Part shown: positions 8,334 to 18,933 of the stretch, piece after piece
How the letters are laid out: each line of letters starts with the position of its first letter
Position numbering within the stretch: the first letter of the stretch is position 1
DNA from: Anaerolineae bacterium
GTDB lineage: Bacteria > Chloroflexota > Anaerolineae > Promineifilales > Promineifilaceae
NCBI GenBank assembly: GCA_023382655.1
Contig: JAHDWK010000001.1
Span: forward strand, 62,001 to 126,000
Length of the DNA: 64,000 nucleotides
Reading direction: 5' to 3'
Notes under the pieces: model-generated
Seen by the model: the letters and a program-made list of their open reading frames with translations, nothing else
The model's database searches: none
Told to the model about the DNA's origin: nothing
Made by a program: the position numbers and the translations under genes

Positions 8334-9563
8334 ATGATGAATCTTTATTTTTTGATGACCGCCTTGTTTATGGGAATGGCGGCTCTGATAGCCGCCGATG
8401 CTGCCCTGACCAGCTTCACGCTTTTGCCCTGGTTTAACGGCCTGCGCTGGCTGCGCGTTCATTTCATTACACTCGGTGCGGTGACGGAGGCGCTTTTTGG
8501 GCTGCTGCCGCTGGTGGTGGCTATTCGCGCCGGGCTGCCGCGCCCCACGTTCCGTTGGGATATCTGGTTAACTCTAAACCTCGGCCTGCTGACGCTGCTG
8601 GTGGGCATCCCCATCATCAACCAGTCTCTCATTTTTGCCGGGGGTATGTTGATTTTTGTTGCTACCATGCTGCTGCTGTGGCAACTGCGGGGGATGCAGC
8701 GCGAGACGCCAGCCGCGACGGCCGCTGGCGACGGCCGTAAATTCTACATTGCCGGCCTCAGCTACTTCCTGGTAGGCATCATCGTCGGTACCGGCTTGTG
8801 GCTGGGCTGGAGCGACTGGTTGCACATTCAAGTGCCTATCGAAGTTCATATCCATGCCAATAACTGGGGGCTGATGTCGCTGGTTTTTGCCGGGCTGCTG
8901 GTGGATATGTACCCGACGTGGGCGAAACGGCCGTTAGCCTGGCCCCGCAGCATCACCCCCATTTTCTGGATGTTGACCATCGGCGCGTTAGGGCTAATCT
9001 TGGGTCCCTGGGTCAAATCCAACTGGTTTTCCGTACCTGGCATCATCCTCTTTCTGGCGGCTACTTTCTGGCTGCTGCTGAACGTCATCAAACCCCTCTG
9101 GGGAGACAAGGCCACCTGGTTACAGCCCGGTATCTGGCATCTGGTCACCGCTTATTTTTGGATTTTGGCGCCGGTATTGGTCGCCCCGTTGATTATTCTG
9201 GGCGTGCCCGGCTTTCCCGGCGCGGGCGTTGAGCAAAATGCACCCCAGGCCCTCATCTATGGTTGGGTTTTGCAATTTAGCTATGCCTTCATCCCTTACT
9301 TTTTTTACCGCCTGTTTCTCCCCAATGAACCGGCCCGACTGGGTGGCAGTTGGCTCAGCCTGCTCACCGGCCATTTAGGCGGCTTTTTCCTTTGGGCCAG
9401 CATTTTCCTGGCGGTGTATCATAATGTGCTGCATGGGCTGGCCTACTTTTTCTGGACGATCTCCCTCATCCCCATTACGCTGTTGCTGTGGCGTATCATG
9501 CGCCATGGGCTGCATCTTCTGGATGAGCGCAGCGGGGTCGTCATAGAAATAGTGGAAACGTAG
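8334..9563 (+). CDS. Polytopic His-containing membrane protein (oxidase/NnrS-like?)
   Basis: A 409-residue protein with about twelve hydrophobic segments. Histidines lie in or beside membrane segments: RVHFITLG (H43), EVHIHANNWGLMSL, HLGGFFLW, VYHNVLHGLAYFFW. This layout resembles proteins related to heme-copper oxidase subunit I or NnrS, but the canonical HH/HxH ligand set cannot be confirmed by eye. AAGGAG precedes the start at 8334 (MMN). The gene has its own Crp/Fnr-type box and lies downstream of a cytochrome c operon, so a heme-binding respiratory or NO-related role is plausible. It ends before a 220-bp intergenic region. Confidence 0.7.
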   Translation: MMNLYFLMTALFMGMAALIAADAALTSFTLLPWFNGLRWLRVHFITLGAVTEALFGLLPLVVAIRAGLPRPTFRWDIWLTLNLGLLTLLVGIPIINQSLIFAGGMLIFVATMLLLWQLRGMQRETPAATAAGDGRKFYIAGLSYFLVGIIVGTGLWLGWSDWLHIQVPIEVHIHANNWGLMSLVFAGLLVDMYPTWAKRPLAWPRSITPIFWMLTIGALGLILGPWVKSNWFSVPGIILFLAATFWLLLNVIKPLWGDKATWLQPGIWHLVTAYFWILAPVLVAPLIILGVPGFPGAGVEQNAPQALIYGWVLQFSYAFIPYFFYRLFLPNEPARLGGSWLSLLTGHLGGFFLWASIFLAVYHNVLHGLAYFFWTISLIPITLLLWRIMRHGLHLLDERSGVVIEIVET

Positions 9564-9742
9564 AGGCACTTCACGGCCGTTGCCGCATGATAGGACATCC
9601 TCACCGGTCGTCCAGACTGTCAACAACTTTCAGAGCGAATCAAAAGTTACCATTACCGTTATCCGGCCCATTTGCCTTGTAGATACCAGGGGAGTGCCGT
9701 ATGGTGTAATCTGCGGCGCTACGCAATACGCCACACCTCACG

Positions 9743-9748
9743 TATAAT
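9743..9748 (+). promoter_or_regulatory. Possible -10 element for ruvB
   Basis: A perfect TATAAT at 9743-9748 would start transcription near 9755, 28 bp before the ruvB ATG. No good -35 is visible. The rest of the 9564-9742 gap shows no other feature except one ACGGCCGT octamer. Confidence 0.4.
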
Positions 9749-9782
9749 CCCCGGCAAAGACCACACAGACAGCAGACGACTT

Positions 9783-10850
9783 ATGAGCGACAAAGCAACG
9801 CCGGAACGGCACATTTCCGCCCAGAAAAAATCAGAAGACCAGGGATTAGATGGCCTGTTACGGCCGCAACGGTTGGATGATTTTACGGGGCAGGAAAAGC
9901 TAAAAACCAATCTCTCCATCTTGATTGAAGCAGCCAAAGGGCGGCAAGAACCGCTCGATCACATCCTGTTTCATGGCCCGCCGGGGCTGGGCAAGACCAC
10001 ACTGGCCCATGTGATGGCGAATGAGATGAACGTGAACATTCGCATCACAGCCGGGCCGGCCATTGAACGGGCCGGCGACCTGGCAGCCATTCTGACCAAC
10101 TTGCGCGCCGGCGACATCCTGTTTATTGATGAAGTGCATCGGCTGGGGCGGGCAGTGGAGGAGATTCTTTACCCGGCGATGGAGGATTTTGTGCTGGACA
10201 TTGTGGTGGGTAAGGGGCCAGGGGCGAAGAATGTGCGCTTGAAACTGCCCCGTTTTACCATAATTGGGGCCACCACGCGGCTGGCGTTGTTAACCGCGCC
10301 GCTGCGTGCCCGTTTTGGCGCGCAATATCGCATGGACTTTTATGAAATAGAAGCGGTGGAAAGCATCGTCACTCGTGGCGCGCGCATCTTAGGTGTTGTT
10401 GTTGACCCCGTCGGTTCGGCCGAGATTGCCCGGCGATCACGGGGCACGCCTCGTGTGGCGCTGCGCCTGCTGCGGCGGGTGCGCGATTATGTGCAGGTGC
10501 GGGCAGCGGGGGAGATTACGGGAGAAACGGCCGTAGCTGCCCTCGACCTGCTCGAAATTGATGAACTGGGGCTGGATGACCTGGACCGCCGCGTCCTCCG
10601 CGCCATCATCGAAAAGTTTAGCGGCGGCCCGGTGGGGCTGGAAACCATCGCCGCCTCCATCAGCGAAGAAGCCGACACGATTATGGACGTGGTGGAACCA
10701 TACCTGCTGCAATTAGGCTTTTTAGAACGCACCGCCCGTGGTCGAGTGGCTACCCCCCATGCCTATCGTCACCTGGGCGTTCCGGTAAAGGCAGAAGTTG
10801 TGGATAAGCCGGTTCAACCAGGGCTTTTTTCGGAGGAGATTAGAGATTAG
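9783..10850 (+). CDS. ruvB: Holliday junction branch migration ATPase
   Basis: Hexameric AAA+ motor that drives RuvA-bound Holliday junctions. It contains Walker [14 protein letters not shown], Walker [11 protein letters not shown], the sensor and Arg-finger region [19 protein letters not shown] and a C-terminal winged helix. Start at ATG 9783 gives 355 aa, standard for RuvB; the longer reading frame adds unrelated residues. The last codons (EEIRD and the stop) are written by a GAGATTA heptamer array, replacing the usual C-terminus end. DUF2905 follows, a common RuvB neighbour. Confidence 0.97.
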   Translation: MSDKATPERHISAQKKSEDQGLDGLLRPQRLDDFTGQEKLKTNLSILIEAAKGRQEPLDHILFHGPPGLGKTTLAHVMANEMNVNIRITAGPAIERAGDLAAILTNLRAGDILFIDEVHRLGRAVEEILYPAMEDFVLDIVVGKGPGAKNVRLKLPRFTIIGATTRLALLTAPLRARFGAQYRMDFYEIEAVESIVTRGARILGVVVDPVGSAEIARRSRGTPRVALRLLRRVRDYVQVRAAGEITGETAVAALDLLEIDELGLDDLDRRVLRAIIEKFSGGPVGLETIAASISEEADTIMDVVEPYLLQLGFLERTARGRVATPHAYRHLGVPVKAEVVDKPVQPGLFSEEIRD

Positions 10851-10897
10851 AGATTAGAGATTGGGAGCCTAGTCAATCTCTAATCTCCAATCTCCCC
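10833..10897. repeat. Heptamer inverted array (GAGATTA family) at ruvB 3' end
   Basis: Four tandem GAGATTA-type units followed by AATCTCTAATCTCCAATCTCC. The array begins inside ruvB, supplies its TAG stop and ends just before the DUF2905 ribosome-binding site. Confidence 0.8.
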
Positions 10898-10915
10898 ATC
10901 TCATCTGGAGGCATT

Positions 10916-11140
10916 ATGGTCGAATTTGCCCGGTTACTCGTCATCATTGGTCTGGCGATTACCTTTAGCGGCCTTGTCATTCTGGTAGCGGCCAAACTAT
11001 TTCCGGGGCTGAACCAGATGCCGGGCACGTTTACTTACGAAGGCCAAAATTTCAAAATCTTCTTTCCGCTGGGAGCGATGATTCTCATCAGCGTGTTGGG
11101 CACGATTTTGCTTAACGTCATCATCCGTTTATTCCGTTAG
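10916..11140 (+). CDS. DUF2905 family membrane protein
   Basis: A 74-residue protein with two membrane segments (about residues 6-27 and 50-70) and the family core GLVILVAAKLFPGLNQMPGTFTYEGQNFKIFFPLG compressed into short motifs (GL..MPGD/T, FPLG). CTGGAGG precedes the ATG. DUF2905 genes typically follow ruvB. Function unknown. Confidence 0.88.
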   Translation: MVEFARLLVIIGLAITFSGLVILVAAKLFPGLNQMPGTFTYEGQNFKIFFPLGAMILISVLGTILLNVIIRLFR

Positions 11141-11180
11141 GGAACAGGCCCAATCAACGGCCGAATAAAAGGAGAAAACG

Positions 11181-12164
11181 ATGGAATACGTTCGATTAGG
11201 ATCAACAGGGATGAAGGTCTCGCGTATCTGCCTGGGCTGCATGGGGTTCGGGGACGCGGAGCGTTGGACTCATAAATGGGTGCTGGACGAAGAAAATAGC
11301 CGCCCAATCATCAAAAAAGCCCTCGAATTGGGCATCAATTTCTTCGACACGGCCAATGTCTATTCGATTGGGGCAAGTGAAGAGATTCTTGGCCGTGCCT
11401 TGCGCGACTTTGCCAACCGAGATGAAGTTGTCATTGCCACGAAGGTACACGGCCGTATGTCTGACGACCCAAATGGCGCTGGCCTGTCTCGCAAAGCGAT
11501 CATGAGCGAGATTGACAAAAGCCTGAAGCGGCTGGAGACCGATTACGTAGACCTCTATCAGATTCATCGCTGGGATTATGAAACGCCCATCCAGGAGACG
11601 ATGGAAGCATTGAACGACGTGGTGCGGGCAGGCAAAGCCCGCTACATCGGCGCTTCCGCGATGTGGGCGTGGCAGTTCCAAAAGGCGCTGCACGTCGCTG
11701 AGAAGCATGGGTGGACTCGTTTCGTCTCCATGCAGAACCACCTGAACCTCATCTACCGCGAAGAGGAGCGGGAGATGCTGCCGCTTTGCCGCGAGGAGAA
11801 GATCGGGGTAATCCCGTACAGCCCCCTCGCCTCGGGCAGATTGACCCGCGACTGGTCATCCGAAGGCACACTTCGTTCCGAAACCGATCAAATCCAAAAA
11901 ATGAAATACGATGCATCCGCCGAAATGGATCGGCAAGTCGTGGAGCGAGTCGCGGAAATCGCCGAAAGGCATAGTGTTCCGCGCACACATATCGCCCTGG
12001 CCTGGCTGCTACAAAAGGAGCCAGTAACAGCGCCCATCATCGGGGCTACGAAGATCAGCCACCTGGAAGAAGCTATCGGCGCTCTGTCCGTCAAGCTGAC
12101 CCTAGAGGAAGTTGAATATCTGGAAGGACCGTATGTGCCGCATCGCATTGTTGGGCATCAGTAA
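11181..12164 (+). CDS. Aldo/keto reductase
   Basis: NADPH-dependent oxidoreductase of the AKR superfamily, 327 aa. The (beta/alpha)8 signature is clear: FFDTANVYSIGASEEILG (catalytic Asp and Tyr), IATKVHGR (Lys) and YQIHRWDYETP (His); NADPH-binding residues lie in the C-terminal GATKISHLEEAI. AAAAGGAG precedes the ATG. The sequence carries only one ACGGCCGT octamer and is less GC-biased in places than its neighbours, which may point to a later acquisition (weak). Substrate unknown. Confidence 0.93.
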   Translation: MEYVRLGSTGMKVSRICLGCMGFGDAERWTHKWVLDEENSRPIIKKALELGINFFDTANVYSIGASEEILGRALRDFANRDEVVIATKVHGRMSDDPNGAGLSRKAIMSEIDKSLKRLETDYVDLYQIHRWDYETPIQETMEALNDVVRAGKARYIGASAMWAWQFQKALHVAEKHGWTRFVSMQNHLNLIYREEEREMLPLCREEKIGVIPYSPLASGRLTRDWSSEGTLRSETDQIQKMKYDASAEMDRQVVERVAEIAERHSVPRTHIALAWLLQKEPVTAPIIGATKISHLEEAIGALSVKLTLEEVEYLEGPYVPHRIVGHQ

Positions 12165-12239
12165 GTATTGTTCATAAAACACACGGTCGTTGCCCTCACA
12201 ACACCTGGTAGAAGACACGGCCGTCCCGTTTCCTTATTT

Positions 12240-12270
12240 CCGATTACCGATAACGGATTACCGATTACCG
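12240..12270. repeat. Heptamer array (CGATTAC/TAATCGG family)
   Basis: Tandem CGATTAC units between the convergent aldo/keto reductase gene and gltD, ending directly at the gltD stop codon. Confidence 0.7.
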
Positions 12271-12273
12271 GCC

Positions 12274-13770
12274 CTACGGCAAATCCGTCTCCCCCATCAA
12301 CCACCTGTCAACTTCTCGCGCCGCGCCACGCCCCTCGTTAATGGCCCACACCACCAGGCTTTGCCCGCGCCGGGCATCCCCCGCGGCAAACACCCCCGGC
12401 ACATTCGTGTGGAATGTGCCATAAGCGGCTTTCGCGTTGCTGCGTTCGTCTGCATCCACGCTCAGTTGCGTCAGCAGACCACCCTCCGGCCCCAGAAAGC
12501 CCATCGCGAGCAGCACCAATTGCGCCGGCCAGATGTGTTCGGTGCCCGGAATTTCCACCAGCTTCGGCCCCTTGCCGTTACTTTCCCAACGCACCTGCAC
12601 CGTTTCCACCGCCTGCACCTGCCCCTGTTCATCGCCGATGAACCGTTTGGTGAGGGTATTGAATTCGCGGGGGTCACGGCCGTATACGGCCGTCGCCTCC
12701 TCCTGCCCATAATCCTGCTTAAACACCCGCGGCCACTGCGGCCAGGGGTTGTCCGCCAATCGTTCATCGGGCGGCCGTTCCATAATCTCAAACTGCGTCA
12801 GGCTGGCGCAGTTGTGCCGCAGCGCCGTGGCCACACAGTCCGTGCCCGTGTCCCCGCCGCCAATGACGATAACGTCTTTACCTGCGGCAGAGATGAAGGG
12901 AGATTGGGCGTCCTTTAATCTCCAATCTCCAGTCTCTAATAACTGTTTCGTATTCGGCCCCAAAAAATCCATCGCAAAATGAATTCCCTGCAATTCGCGC
13001 CCCGGAACGGGCAAATCGCGCGGTTTGGTCGCGCCGGTGCAGAGGACAATCGCATCAAACTCATGCCGCAAGTGTACGGCGGGCATGTCCCGGCCAATTT
13101 CCGTATTGGGCACAAAACGCACCCCGGCGGCGGCCATCAAATCAATGCGCCGCTGCACCAGCGTCTTCTCCAGCTTCATGTTGGGGATGCCATACATCAA
13201 CAGCCCGCCAATGCGGTCAGCCCGTTCATACACCGTCACCTCATGCCCCACCAGGTTTAGCTGGTCGGCGCAGGCCAGCCCCGCCGGGCCAGAACCGATG
13301 ACGGCCACCTTTTTGCCGGTGCGTTTGCACGGCAAATTGGGCGTTACCCAACCTTCCTCATACGCCTTTTCAATGATGGCGTATTCGATGCTCTTGATGG
13401 TCACGGCCGGTTCGGAAATGCCCAATGTGCAGGCGGCTTCGCAGGGGGCGGGGCAGACCAGCCCGGTAAATTCGGGGAAATTGTTCGTCTTGGTCAGCCG
13501 GTCATATGCTTCATGCCACAGGCCGCGATACACCAGGTCGTTCCATTCGGGGATGAGGTTGTTGATGGGGCAGCCGGAGGTCATGCGGTTGAGGATGCGC
13601 CCCTTGTGGCAGAAGGGAATGCCGCAATCCATGCAGCGCGCCGCCTGCGTTTGCAGCCGTTCATCAGGCAGATGCAGATGGATGGACTGCCAATCGCGCA
13701 GCCGCGCCACCACATCCCGGTCAGCCCCCACCTCCCGCGGAAATTCTAAAAAGCCTGTTGGTTTTGCCAT
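12274..13770 (-). CDS. gltD: Glutamate synthase (NADPH) small subunit
   Basis: Supplies electrons from NADPH through FAD and iron-sulfur clusters to GltB, which makes two glutamates from glutamine and 2-oxoglutarate. N-terminal cysteine clusters [13 protein letters not shown] and SGCP, then CPAPCEAAC, bind the [4Fe-4S] clusters. [18 protein letters not shown] binds FAD and [15 protein letters not shown] binds NADPH. Length (498 aa) is slightly above the usual 470-490. The excess is explained by about 14 residues (about 278-291, containing [13 protein letters not shown]) encoded by an in-frame GAGATTR repeat hairpin. It is downstream of gltB with a perfect 24-bp palindrome at the junction. Confidence 0.96.
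   Translation of the reverse strand: MAKPTGFLEFPREVGADRDVVARLRDWQSIHLHLPDERLQTQAARCMDCGIPFCHKGRILNRMTSGCPINNLIPEWNDLVYRGLWHEAYDRLTKTNNFPEFTGLVCPAPCEAACTLGISEPAVTIKSIEYAIIEKAYEEGWVTPNLPCKRTGKKVAVIGSGPAGLACADQLNLVGHEVTVYERADRIGGLLMYGIPNMKLEKTLVQRRIDLMAAAGVRFVPNTEIGRDMPAVHLRHEFDAIVLCTGATKPRDLPVPGRELQGIHFAMDFLGPNTKQLLETGDWRLKDAQSPFISAAGKDVIVIGGGDTGTDCVATALRHNCASLTQFEIMERPPDERLADNPWPQWPRVFKQDYGQEEATAVYGRDPREFNTLTKRFIGDEQGQVQAVETVQVRWESNGKGPKLVEIPGTEHIWPAQLVLLAMGFLGPEGGLLTQLSVDADERSNAKAAYGTFHTNVPGVFAAGDARRGQSLVVWAINEGRGAAREVDRWLMGETDLP
12898..12940. repeat. GAGATTR-family repeat inserted inside gltD
   Basis: GGGAGATTGGG on one side and AATCTCCAATCTCC on the other, fully inside the gltD reading frame and in frame. 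It adds residues between the FAD and NADPH domains, just before the conserved [10 protein letters not shown]. Confidence 0.75.
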
Positions 13771-13781
13771 AGTTAGAAGAA

Positions 13782-13805
13782 GTAATTGTGTAATTACACA
13801 ATTAC
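13782..13805. repeat. Perfect 24-bp palindrome at gltB-gltD junction
   Basis: The arms GTAATTGTGTAA and TTACACAATTAC are perfect complements. It belongs to the TAATTG octamer family (also 20371 and 21365). It encodes the last gltB residues (VIV) and its TAA stop. Confidence 0.8.
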
Positions 13806-16800
13806 TTTTACACGCTGGCTCTGGCGGAAGGCGGCCATGGCCAGTTCTTCGCCGGAGAGGGCGCTGGTGGTTTGCACTTCGGCGACCGCTTCCAGGACGG
13901 TTTTGTAGTCGCGGGGCATCACCTTGACGAACATGGGCAGCGTCTCTTCCCAGCAGGCCAGGATGTCCCAGGCGCGTTTGCTGTCGGTGTATTGGGCATG
14001 GCAGAGGATGAGGTTATACAGCGTTTCAATGTCGCCATTGGTCACCGGTTCCAGGTCTACCATTTCCGGGTTACAGCGTTGGTCAAAACGGCCGTCACCA
14101 TCCCACACATACGCCATCCCACCAGACATGCCGGCGGCAAAGTTGCGCCCCGTCTGGCCCAGCACCACCACGCGCCCGCCGGTCATATATTCGCAGGCAT
14201 GGTCGCCCACGCCTTCCACAACGGCCGTGACCCCCGAATTGCGCACGCAGAATCGCTCACCCGCCATCCCGTTGATATACGCCTGCCCATCCGTCGCCCC
14301 ATAAAAGGCCACGTTGCCGACAATGATATTTTCTTCTGGGAGGAAGGTGGCGGCGGCAGGCGGCGTGACGATGATCTTGCCGCCGGAAAGCCCTTTGCCG
14401 ATGTAATCATTGGCGTCCCCTTCCAACTGCAAGGTCATGCCTTTGGGCACAAAAGCGCCAAAACTTTGCCCGGCCGACCCCACAAAACGCAGCGAAATGC
14501 TGTCCGCAGGCAGTCCATTGGCTCCGTGCCGCCGGGTGACGGCGCTGCCCACCATCGTGCCCACCGTGCGATGCACATTGCGAATGGCAAACGTGCCAGA
14601 AACCCGTTCACCGTTTTCGATGGCGGGCTGGCAGAAGTCGAACAGCACGGTCGCGTCCAGGGTATCGTCAATGCCGTGTTGTTGCGGGCGTTTACGGCCG
14701 TCGGCCTGCAAATGCTCCTGTGTCCCTTCCGGGTTGGGCCGGTAGAGAATGGGCATCAGATTCAGCCCGCGCAATTTCCAATGGTTAACCGCCTCACTGA
14801 TTTCCAGAAAATCGGCGCGCCCCACCAGTTCATCAATAGTACGCACACCCAACTGCGCCATAATCTCGCGCATATCCTGGGCAATAAAGCGCATAAAGTT
14901 GATCACATGCTCCGGCTTCCCGGCGAATTTCTGGCGCAACTCTGGGTTTTGTGTGGCCACGCCCACGGGGCAGGTGTCCAGATGGCAGACGCGCATCATA
15001 ATGCAGCCCAACGCCACCAACGGCGCGGTGGCAAAACCAAACTCTTCCGCCCCCAACAGCGCGGCGATGATCACATCCCGCCCTGTTTTGAGTTGGCCGT
15101 CCGTTTCCACCACCACCCGGTCGCGCAAGCCGTTCATCAGCAAGGTTTGGTGCGCTTCGGCCACGCCCAATTCCCAGGGCAGCCCGGCATGTTTGATGCT
15201 GCTCTGCGGCGAGGCGCCCGTGCCGCCGTCATGCCCACTGATGAGGATGACGTCGGCGTGTCCTTTGGCCACCCCGGCGGCAATAGTGCCCACGCCTACT
15301 TCGGACACCAGTTTCACGTTGATGCGCGCCTGCGGATTGGCATTCTTCAGGTCAAAGATTAACTGTGCCAGGTCTTCGATGGAGTAGATGTCATGGTGCG
15401 GCGGCGGTGAGATGAGGCCGACGCCGGGTGTGGAATGGCGCACTTTGGCGATCCAGGGATACACCTTGCGGCCGGGCAACTGCCCACCTTCGCCCGGTTT
15501 GGCCCCTTGCGCCATTTTGATCTGAATCTCTTCGGCGCTTACCAGGTATTCACTGGTGACGCCAAAACGGCCGCTGGCCACCTGCTTGATTTTGCTGATG
15601 CGGTCATCCTGGAAGCGGTCCGGGTCTTCGCCGCCTTCGCCGGTATTGGAACGGCCGCCGATGGCGTTCATAGCGCGGGCTAACGATTCGTGGGCTTCCT
15701 GGCTGATGGAGCCATAGGACATGGCCCCAGACTTGAAGCGGCGGCAGATGGATTCCACCGATTCCACTTCTTCCAACGGAATGGGTTGGGCGGCTAACTT
15801 CAATTTGAAGAGGCCGCGCAGCGTCGCCAACTGCTGCGAATGGTCGTTGACATCGCGGGCGTAGGCTTTGTAGGCATCGTAATCGTTGTTGCGCACAGCA
15901 TGTTGCAGGCGGTGGATGGTGCCGGGATTGAAAAGGTGGTGTTCGCCATCTTCGCGCCATTGATAACGGCCGCCGGGAGGGAGCGCATGTCCGTTCGACG
16001 GCCGTTCCGGGAACGCCGCCTTATGCCGCATCTCCACTTCCTTCGCAATCAGGTTCATGTCCGCCCCCTGAATGCGGGAGGGGGTGCCGGTGAAGTATTT
16101 GCTGACGACAGATTTATGTAAACCTAATGCCTCAAAAATTTGCGCGCCACGATAGCTCTGGATGGTGGAAATGCCCATTTTGGACATCGTTTTCACCACA
16201 CCCTTGCTGATCGCCTTGACATAATGCTTCATGCCTTCCTTTGCCGTTACGTCCGTGAGCAGCCCCTTCTCGATGATGTCGGCGATGGCGGCGTAAGCCA
16301 GATACGGGTTGATGGCGTCCGCGCCATAACCAAACAGCACGGCAAAATGATGCACTTCACGGGGTTCGCCGGATTCCACAATCAGGCTGACGTGGGTACG
16401 CTGCCCGGTGCGGATCAGGTGGTGGTGCAGCCCGGCGGTGGCCAGCAGGGCCGGTATGCCCGCCCGGTAACGGCCGACGTTACGGTCAGACAGGATGAGC
16501 AAATTCGCGCCCGCTTTGATTGTTTCATCCGCCTGGAAAAAGAGGTCGGCCAACCCCTCTTCCAGCCCCGCGCCCCCTTTGTTGGGATTGTAGAGGATGG
16601 GCAGCGTGGCCGCTTTGAAGCCGTCTAGCTGGATGTGTTGTAGTTGCCCCAGTTGTTCATCGGTGAGAATGGGGTGGGGCAGGCGGATGCGGCGGCAGTC
16701 GGTCGGCTGCACATCGAGCAAATTGCCCTCCGCACCCAGCCAGGTGAGGGTGCTGGTGACCAGCTCTTCGCGGATGGCGTCCAGCGGCGGGTTTGTCACC

Positions 16801-18551
16801 TGGGCGAATAGCTGCTTGAAGTAGTTGTAGAGCGGCTGCGGTTTGTCGGAAAGAATCGCCAGCGGTGTATCATCACCCATCGAGCCAATAGCCTCCTGCC
16901 CGTCGTGGGCCATGGGGCTGATGATGACGCGCAAATCTTCAAAGGTGTAACCAAACGCCTGCTGCTGCTGGATGAGGGGGGCGTCAGACTCGAAGACATC
17001 CGATTTTTTGAAGAAATCGGATGTCTGGGGTGGCAGGTCGGCCAGATCAACGGTGTGCTGATTAATCCATTCACGGTAGGGATGCTCATCGGCCAGGGTG
17101 TGTTTCAGTTCTTCGTCGCTGATCAGGCGGCCTTGCGCCGTGTCTACCAGCAGCATCCGGCCCGGTTGCAGGCGGCCTTTGTAGGCCACGTTTTCCGGGG
17201 CAATGTCTACGACGCCGGTTTCCGAGGCCATGATGACCAGGCCATCTTTGGTGACAGTATAGCGCGACGGCCGTAAGCCATTCCGATCCAGCACCGCCCC
17301 CACCACTGTGCCATCGCTAAAGCCGATGGCAGCGGGACCGTCCCAGGGTTCCATCAAGTGGCTGTGGAATTCGTAAAACGCCTTTTTGGCGTCACACATC
17401 TCGTCGTTCTTTTCCCAGGGTTCGGGGATCATCATCATGACGGCATGGGGCAGGCTGCGGCCGGTGAGCGCCAGAAATTCCAGGCAGTTATCGAACATGG
17501 CCGTATCACTGCCGTCCGGGTCAATCAGCGGCAGCACTTTAGGCAGGTCGTCGCCGAACGCTTCGGTGGCAAACAACTTTTCCCGCGCCCGCAGCCAGTT
17601 GACGTTCCCCTGTACGGTGTTAATCTCGCCGTTGTGGATGACGTAGCGGTACGGGTGGGCGCGTTCCCAACTGGGGAAGGTGTTGGTGCTGAAGCGGGAA
17701 TGCACCAGGGCGATGGCCGAATGGAAATCGGGATCGTGCAGGTCGGGGAAGTAGCCGCCCAACTGCTCACCCAGCAGCATCCCTTTGTAAACCAGAGTAC
17801 GGCTGGAAAGCGAAGCAAAATAAAACGGTTTGCCTTCAATTTCCCGTTCGGCGCGTTTACGGATAACAAACAGCTTGCGTTTGAACGCAAGCTGTTCTTC
17901 AGGCGCGGTCAGAAACCGGCCTGAGCCTTCATTTGCTGTGGCCGGTCTGCCGACCGTGCCACCATCAGGCTCGGTCACAGACCGGCCTGATCTCCTATTT
18001 GCTGCGGCTGGTCTCCCGACCGTGCCGCCTTTGGCGATAAAAACTTGTTGGATAAATGGTTCCCCGGCCAATGCGCTGGCCCCTAAGCCTGTGTTGTTGG
18101 TGGGTACGGCCCGCCACCCCAAAAGCTGCTGCCCCTCTTCGGCCACAATTTGGGCGAAGTGGCGTTGTTGTCGGCGCAGTTGGCGGTCATTGGGCGAAAG
18201 GAAGACCATGCCCACGCCATACTGCCCTGGCTCAGGGAGGGTAAACCCCTCCTGGGTACATACTTTTTGCAAAAAGTGGTGGGGAATTTGCACCATCATA
18301 CCGGCGCCGTCGCCGGTGGTGGCTTCCGCCCCTTTGGCGCCGCGATGGGTGAGATGATCTACAACGGTAATGGCTTTTTGCACAATGTCGTGGCAGGCAC
18401 GGCCGTGAACATCCACCACAAACCCCATGCCACAGGCGTCCCGTTCAAACTGCGGGTCATACAAACCCTGTGCCGCCGGATACCCGGCCGTAATACAAAG
18501 TTCGCCTTGCTGGTCAACTTCCTCCGGTTGCTGGTCTTCTTGCTCATTCAT
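13794..18551 (-). CDS. gltB: Glutamate synthase large subunit
   Basis: Catalytic subunit of GOGAT. An N-terminal class II glutamine amidotransferase domain begins at the processed nucleophile Cys40 (ERDACGMGF), so 39 residues form a propeptide. The central and FMN-binding synthase domains follow; the [3Fe-4S] motif is [16 protein letters not shown]. The C-terminal beta-helix has the Gly-rich [18 protein letters not shown] pattern. At 1585 aa it is longer than the usual 1480-1530. About 43 extra residues (173-215) are two copies of a roughly 21-residue unit containing GGTVGRPA, inserted after QQVFIAK. The insertion is in frame and rich in Gly/Ser/Arg, so likely a surface loop. Confidence 0.96.
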   Translation of the reverse strand: MNEQEDQQPEEVDQQGELCITAGYPAAQGLYDPQFERDACGMGFVVDVHGRACHDIVQKAITVVDHLTHRGAKGAEATTGDGAGMMVQIPHHFLQKVCTQEGFTLPEPGQYGVGMVFLSPNDRQLRRQQRHFAQIVAEEGQQLLGWRAVPTNNTGLGASALAGEPFIQQVFIAKGGTVGRPAAANRRSGRSVTEPDGGTVGRPATANEGSGRFLTAPEEQLAFKRKLFVIRKRAEREIEGKPFYFASLSSRTLVYKGMLLGEQLGGYFPDLHDPDFHSAIALVHSRFSTNTFPSWERAHPYRYVIHNGEINTVQGNVNWLRAREKLFATEAFGDDLPKVLPLIDPDGSDTAMFDNCLEFLALTGRSLPHAVMMMIPEPWEKNDEMCDAKKAFYEFHSHLMEPWDGPAAIGFSDGTVVGAVLDRNGLRPSRYTVTKDGLVIMASETGVVDIAPENVAYKGRLQPGRMLLVDTAQGRLISDEELKHTLADEHPYREWINQHTVDLADLPPQTSDFFKKSDVFESDAPLIQQQQAFGYTFEDLRVIISPMAHDGQEAIGSMGDDTPLAILSDKPQPLYNYFKQLFAQVTNPPLDAIREELVTSTLTWLGAEGNLLDVQPTDCRRIRLPHPILTDEQLGQLQHIQLDGFKAATLPILYNPNKGGAGLEEGLADLFFQADETIKAGANLLILSDRNVGRYRAGIPALLATAGLHHHLIRTGQRTHVSLIVESGEPREVHHFAVLFGYGADAINPYLAYAAIADIIEKGLLTDVTAKEGMKHYVKAISKGVVKTMSKMGISTIQSYRGAQIFEALGLHKSVVSKYFTGTPSRIQGADMNLIAKEVEMRHKAAFPERPSNGHALPPGGRYQWREDGEHHLFNPGTIHRLQHAVRNNDYDAYKAYARDVNDHSQQLATLRGLFKLKLAAQPIPLEEVESVESICRRFKSGAMSYGSISQEAHESLARAMNAIGGRSNTGEGGEDPDRFQDDRISKIKQVASGRFGVTSEYLVSAEEIQIKMAQGAKPGEGGQLPGRKVYPWIAKVRHSTPGVGLISPPPHHDIYSIEDLAQLIFDLKNANPQARINVKLVSEVGVGTIAAGVAKGHADVILISGHDGGTGASPQSSIKHAGLPWELGVAEAHQTLLMNGLRDRVVVETDGQLKTGRDVIIAALLGAEEFGFATAPLVALGCIMMRVCHLDTCPVGVATQNPELRQKFAGKPEHVINFMRFIAQDMREIMAQLGVRTIDELVGRADFLEISEAVNHWKLRGLNLMPILYRPNPEGTQEHLQADGRKRPQQHGIDDTLDATVLFDFCQPAIENGERVSGTFAIRNVHRTVGTMVGSAVTRRHGANGLPADSISLRFVGSAGQSFGAFVPKGMTLQLEGDANDYIGKGLSGGKIIVTPPAAATFLPEENIIVGNVAFYGATDGQAYINGMAGERFCVRNSGVTAVVEGVGDHACEYMTGGRVVVLGQTGRNFAAGMSGGMAYVWDGDGRFDQRCNPEMVDLEPVTNGDIETLYNLILCHAQYTDSKRAWDILACWEETLPMFVKVMPRDYKTVLEAVAEVQTTSALSGEELAMAAFRQSQRVKVIV
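17907..18035. repeat. Tandem 64-bp repeat inserted inside gltB
   Basis: Two copies of about 64 bp, each containing AGACCGGCCTGA-like and GACCGTGCC segments and partly self-complementary. They lie in frame in the amidotransferase domain and encode [18 protein letters not shown] and a diverged second copy. Confidence 0.85.
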
Positions 18552-18742
18552 CCTTCTTCTCCTCGCTTCAGACGCCTGCCACAGGCCGACAAAAAATGGT
18601 AACGAACGATTCCCAGACCGGGCAGGCCTGATAATGGTGTCTATAACACACCAAGTTTAACAAGTATAGAGTGTCCAGAGGTGGGGGGATACTGTGAATT
18701 GTGTACAAAATCACAAGCGGCAAATTCAACAGTTTTGAAAAA

Positions 18743-18772
18743 TTGACGCCGCCGGGGGTAGTAGGGTAGACT
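18743..18772 (+). promoter_or_regulatory. Sigma-70-type promoter for amtB
   Basis: TTGACG (18743-18748), 18-bp spacer, TAGACT (18767-18772). The predicted start near 18779 leaves a leader of about 176 nt before amtB containing two strong hairpins. The remainder of the 18552-18955 gap holds TGGTGT...ACACCA (18633-18651), a possible operator near the divergent gltB start; I see nothing else in it. Confidence 0.5.
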
Positions 18773-18827
18773 CTATCAGGTGTGGCGGTTACGGCCGTGA
18801 CACAACAATCAAATAATTCGTGAAGGC

Positions 18828-18889
18828 CAGGACGCCTGCTGTGGAAATGAATTCCTCTCCATTTCTACACCAGGCGTCCTTTTTGTTTT
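18828..18889 (+). terminator. Terminator-like hairpin in the amtB leader
   Basis: A long imperfect stem runs from AGGACGCCTG...GGAAATG to CATTTC...CAGGCGTCCT, followed by TTTTTGTTTTG. It lies between the predicted promoter and amtB with no plus-strand gene upstream, so it would terminate or attenuate the amtB transcript itself. It does not match the glutamine riboswitch consensus that I know. Confidence 0.6.
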
Positions 18890-18899
18890 GTTCGTCGGG

Positions 18900-18933
18900 A
18901 GACCTGACAGGTTTTTGAAAACCTGTCAGGTCT
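18900..18933. repeat. 34-bp palindromic interspersed repeat
   Basis: Perfect 16-bp arms (AGACCTGACAGGTTTT) around a 2-nt loop, 22 bp upstream of amtB. A close copy lies at 54436-54468. Confidence 0.85.

Noticed and set aside
13872..15362. A long plus-strand reading frame (496 codons) opposite gltB
   Set aside because: It is antisense to a certain GltB segment with full domain conservation; its translation is low-complexity His/Arg/Ala-rich and has no family signal. GC-rich codon structure produces such shadows.
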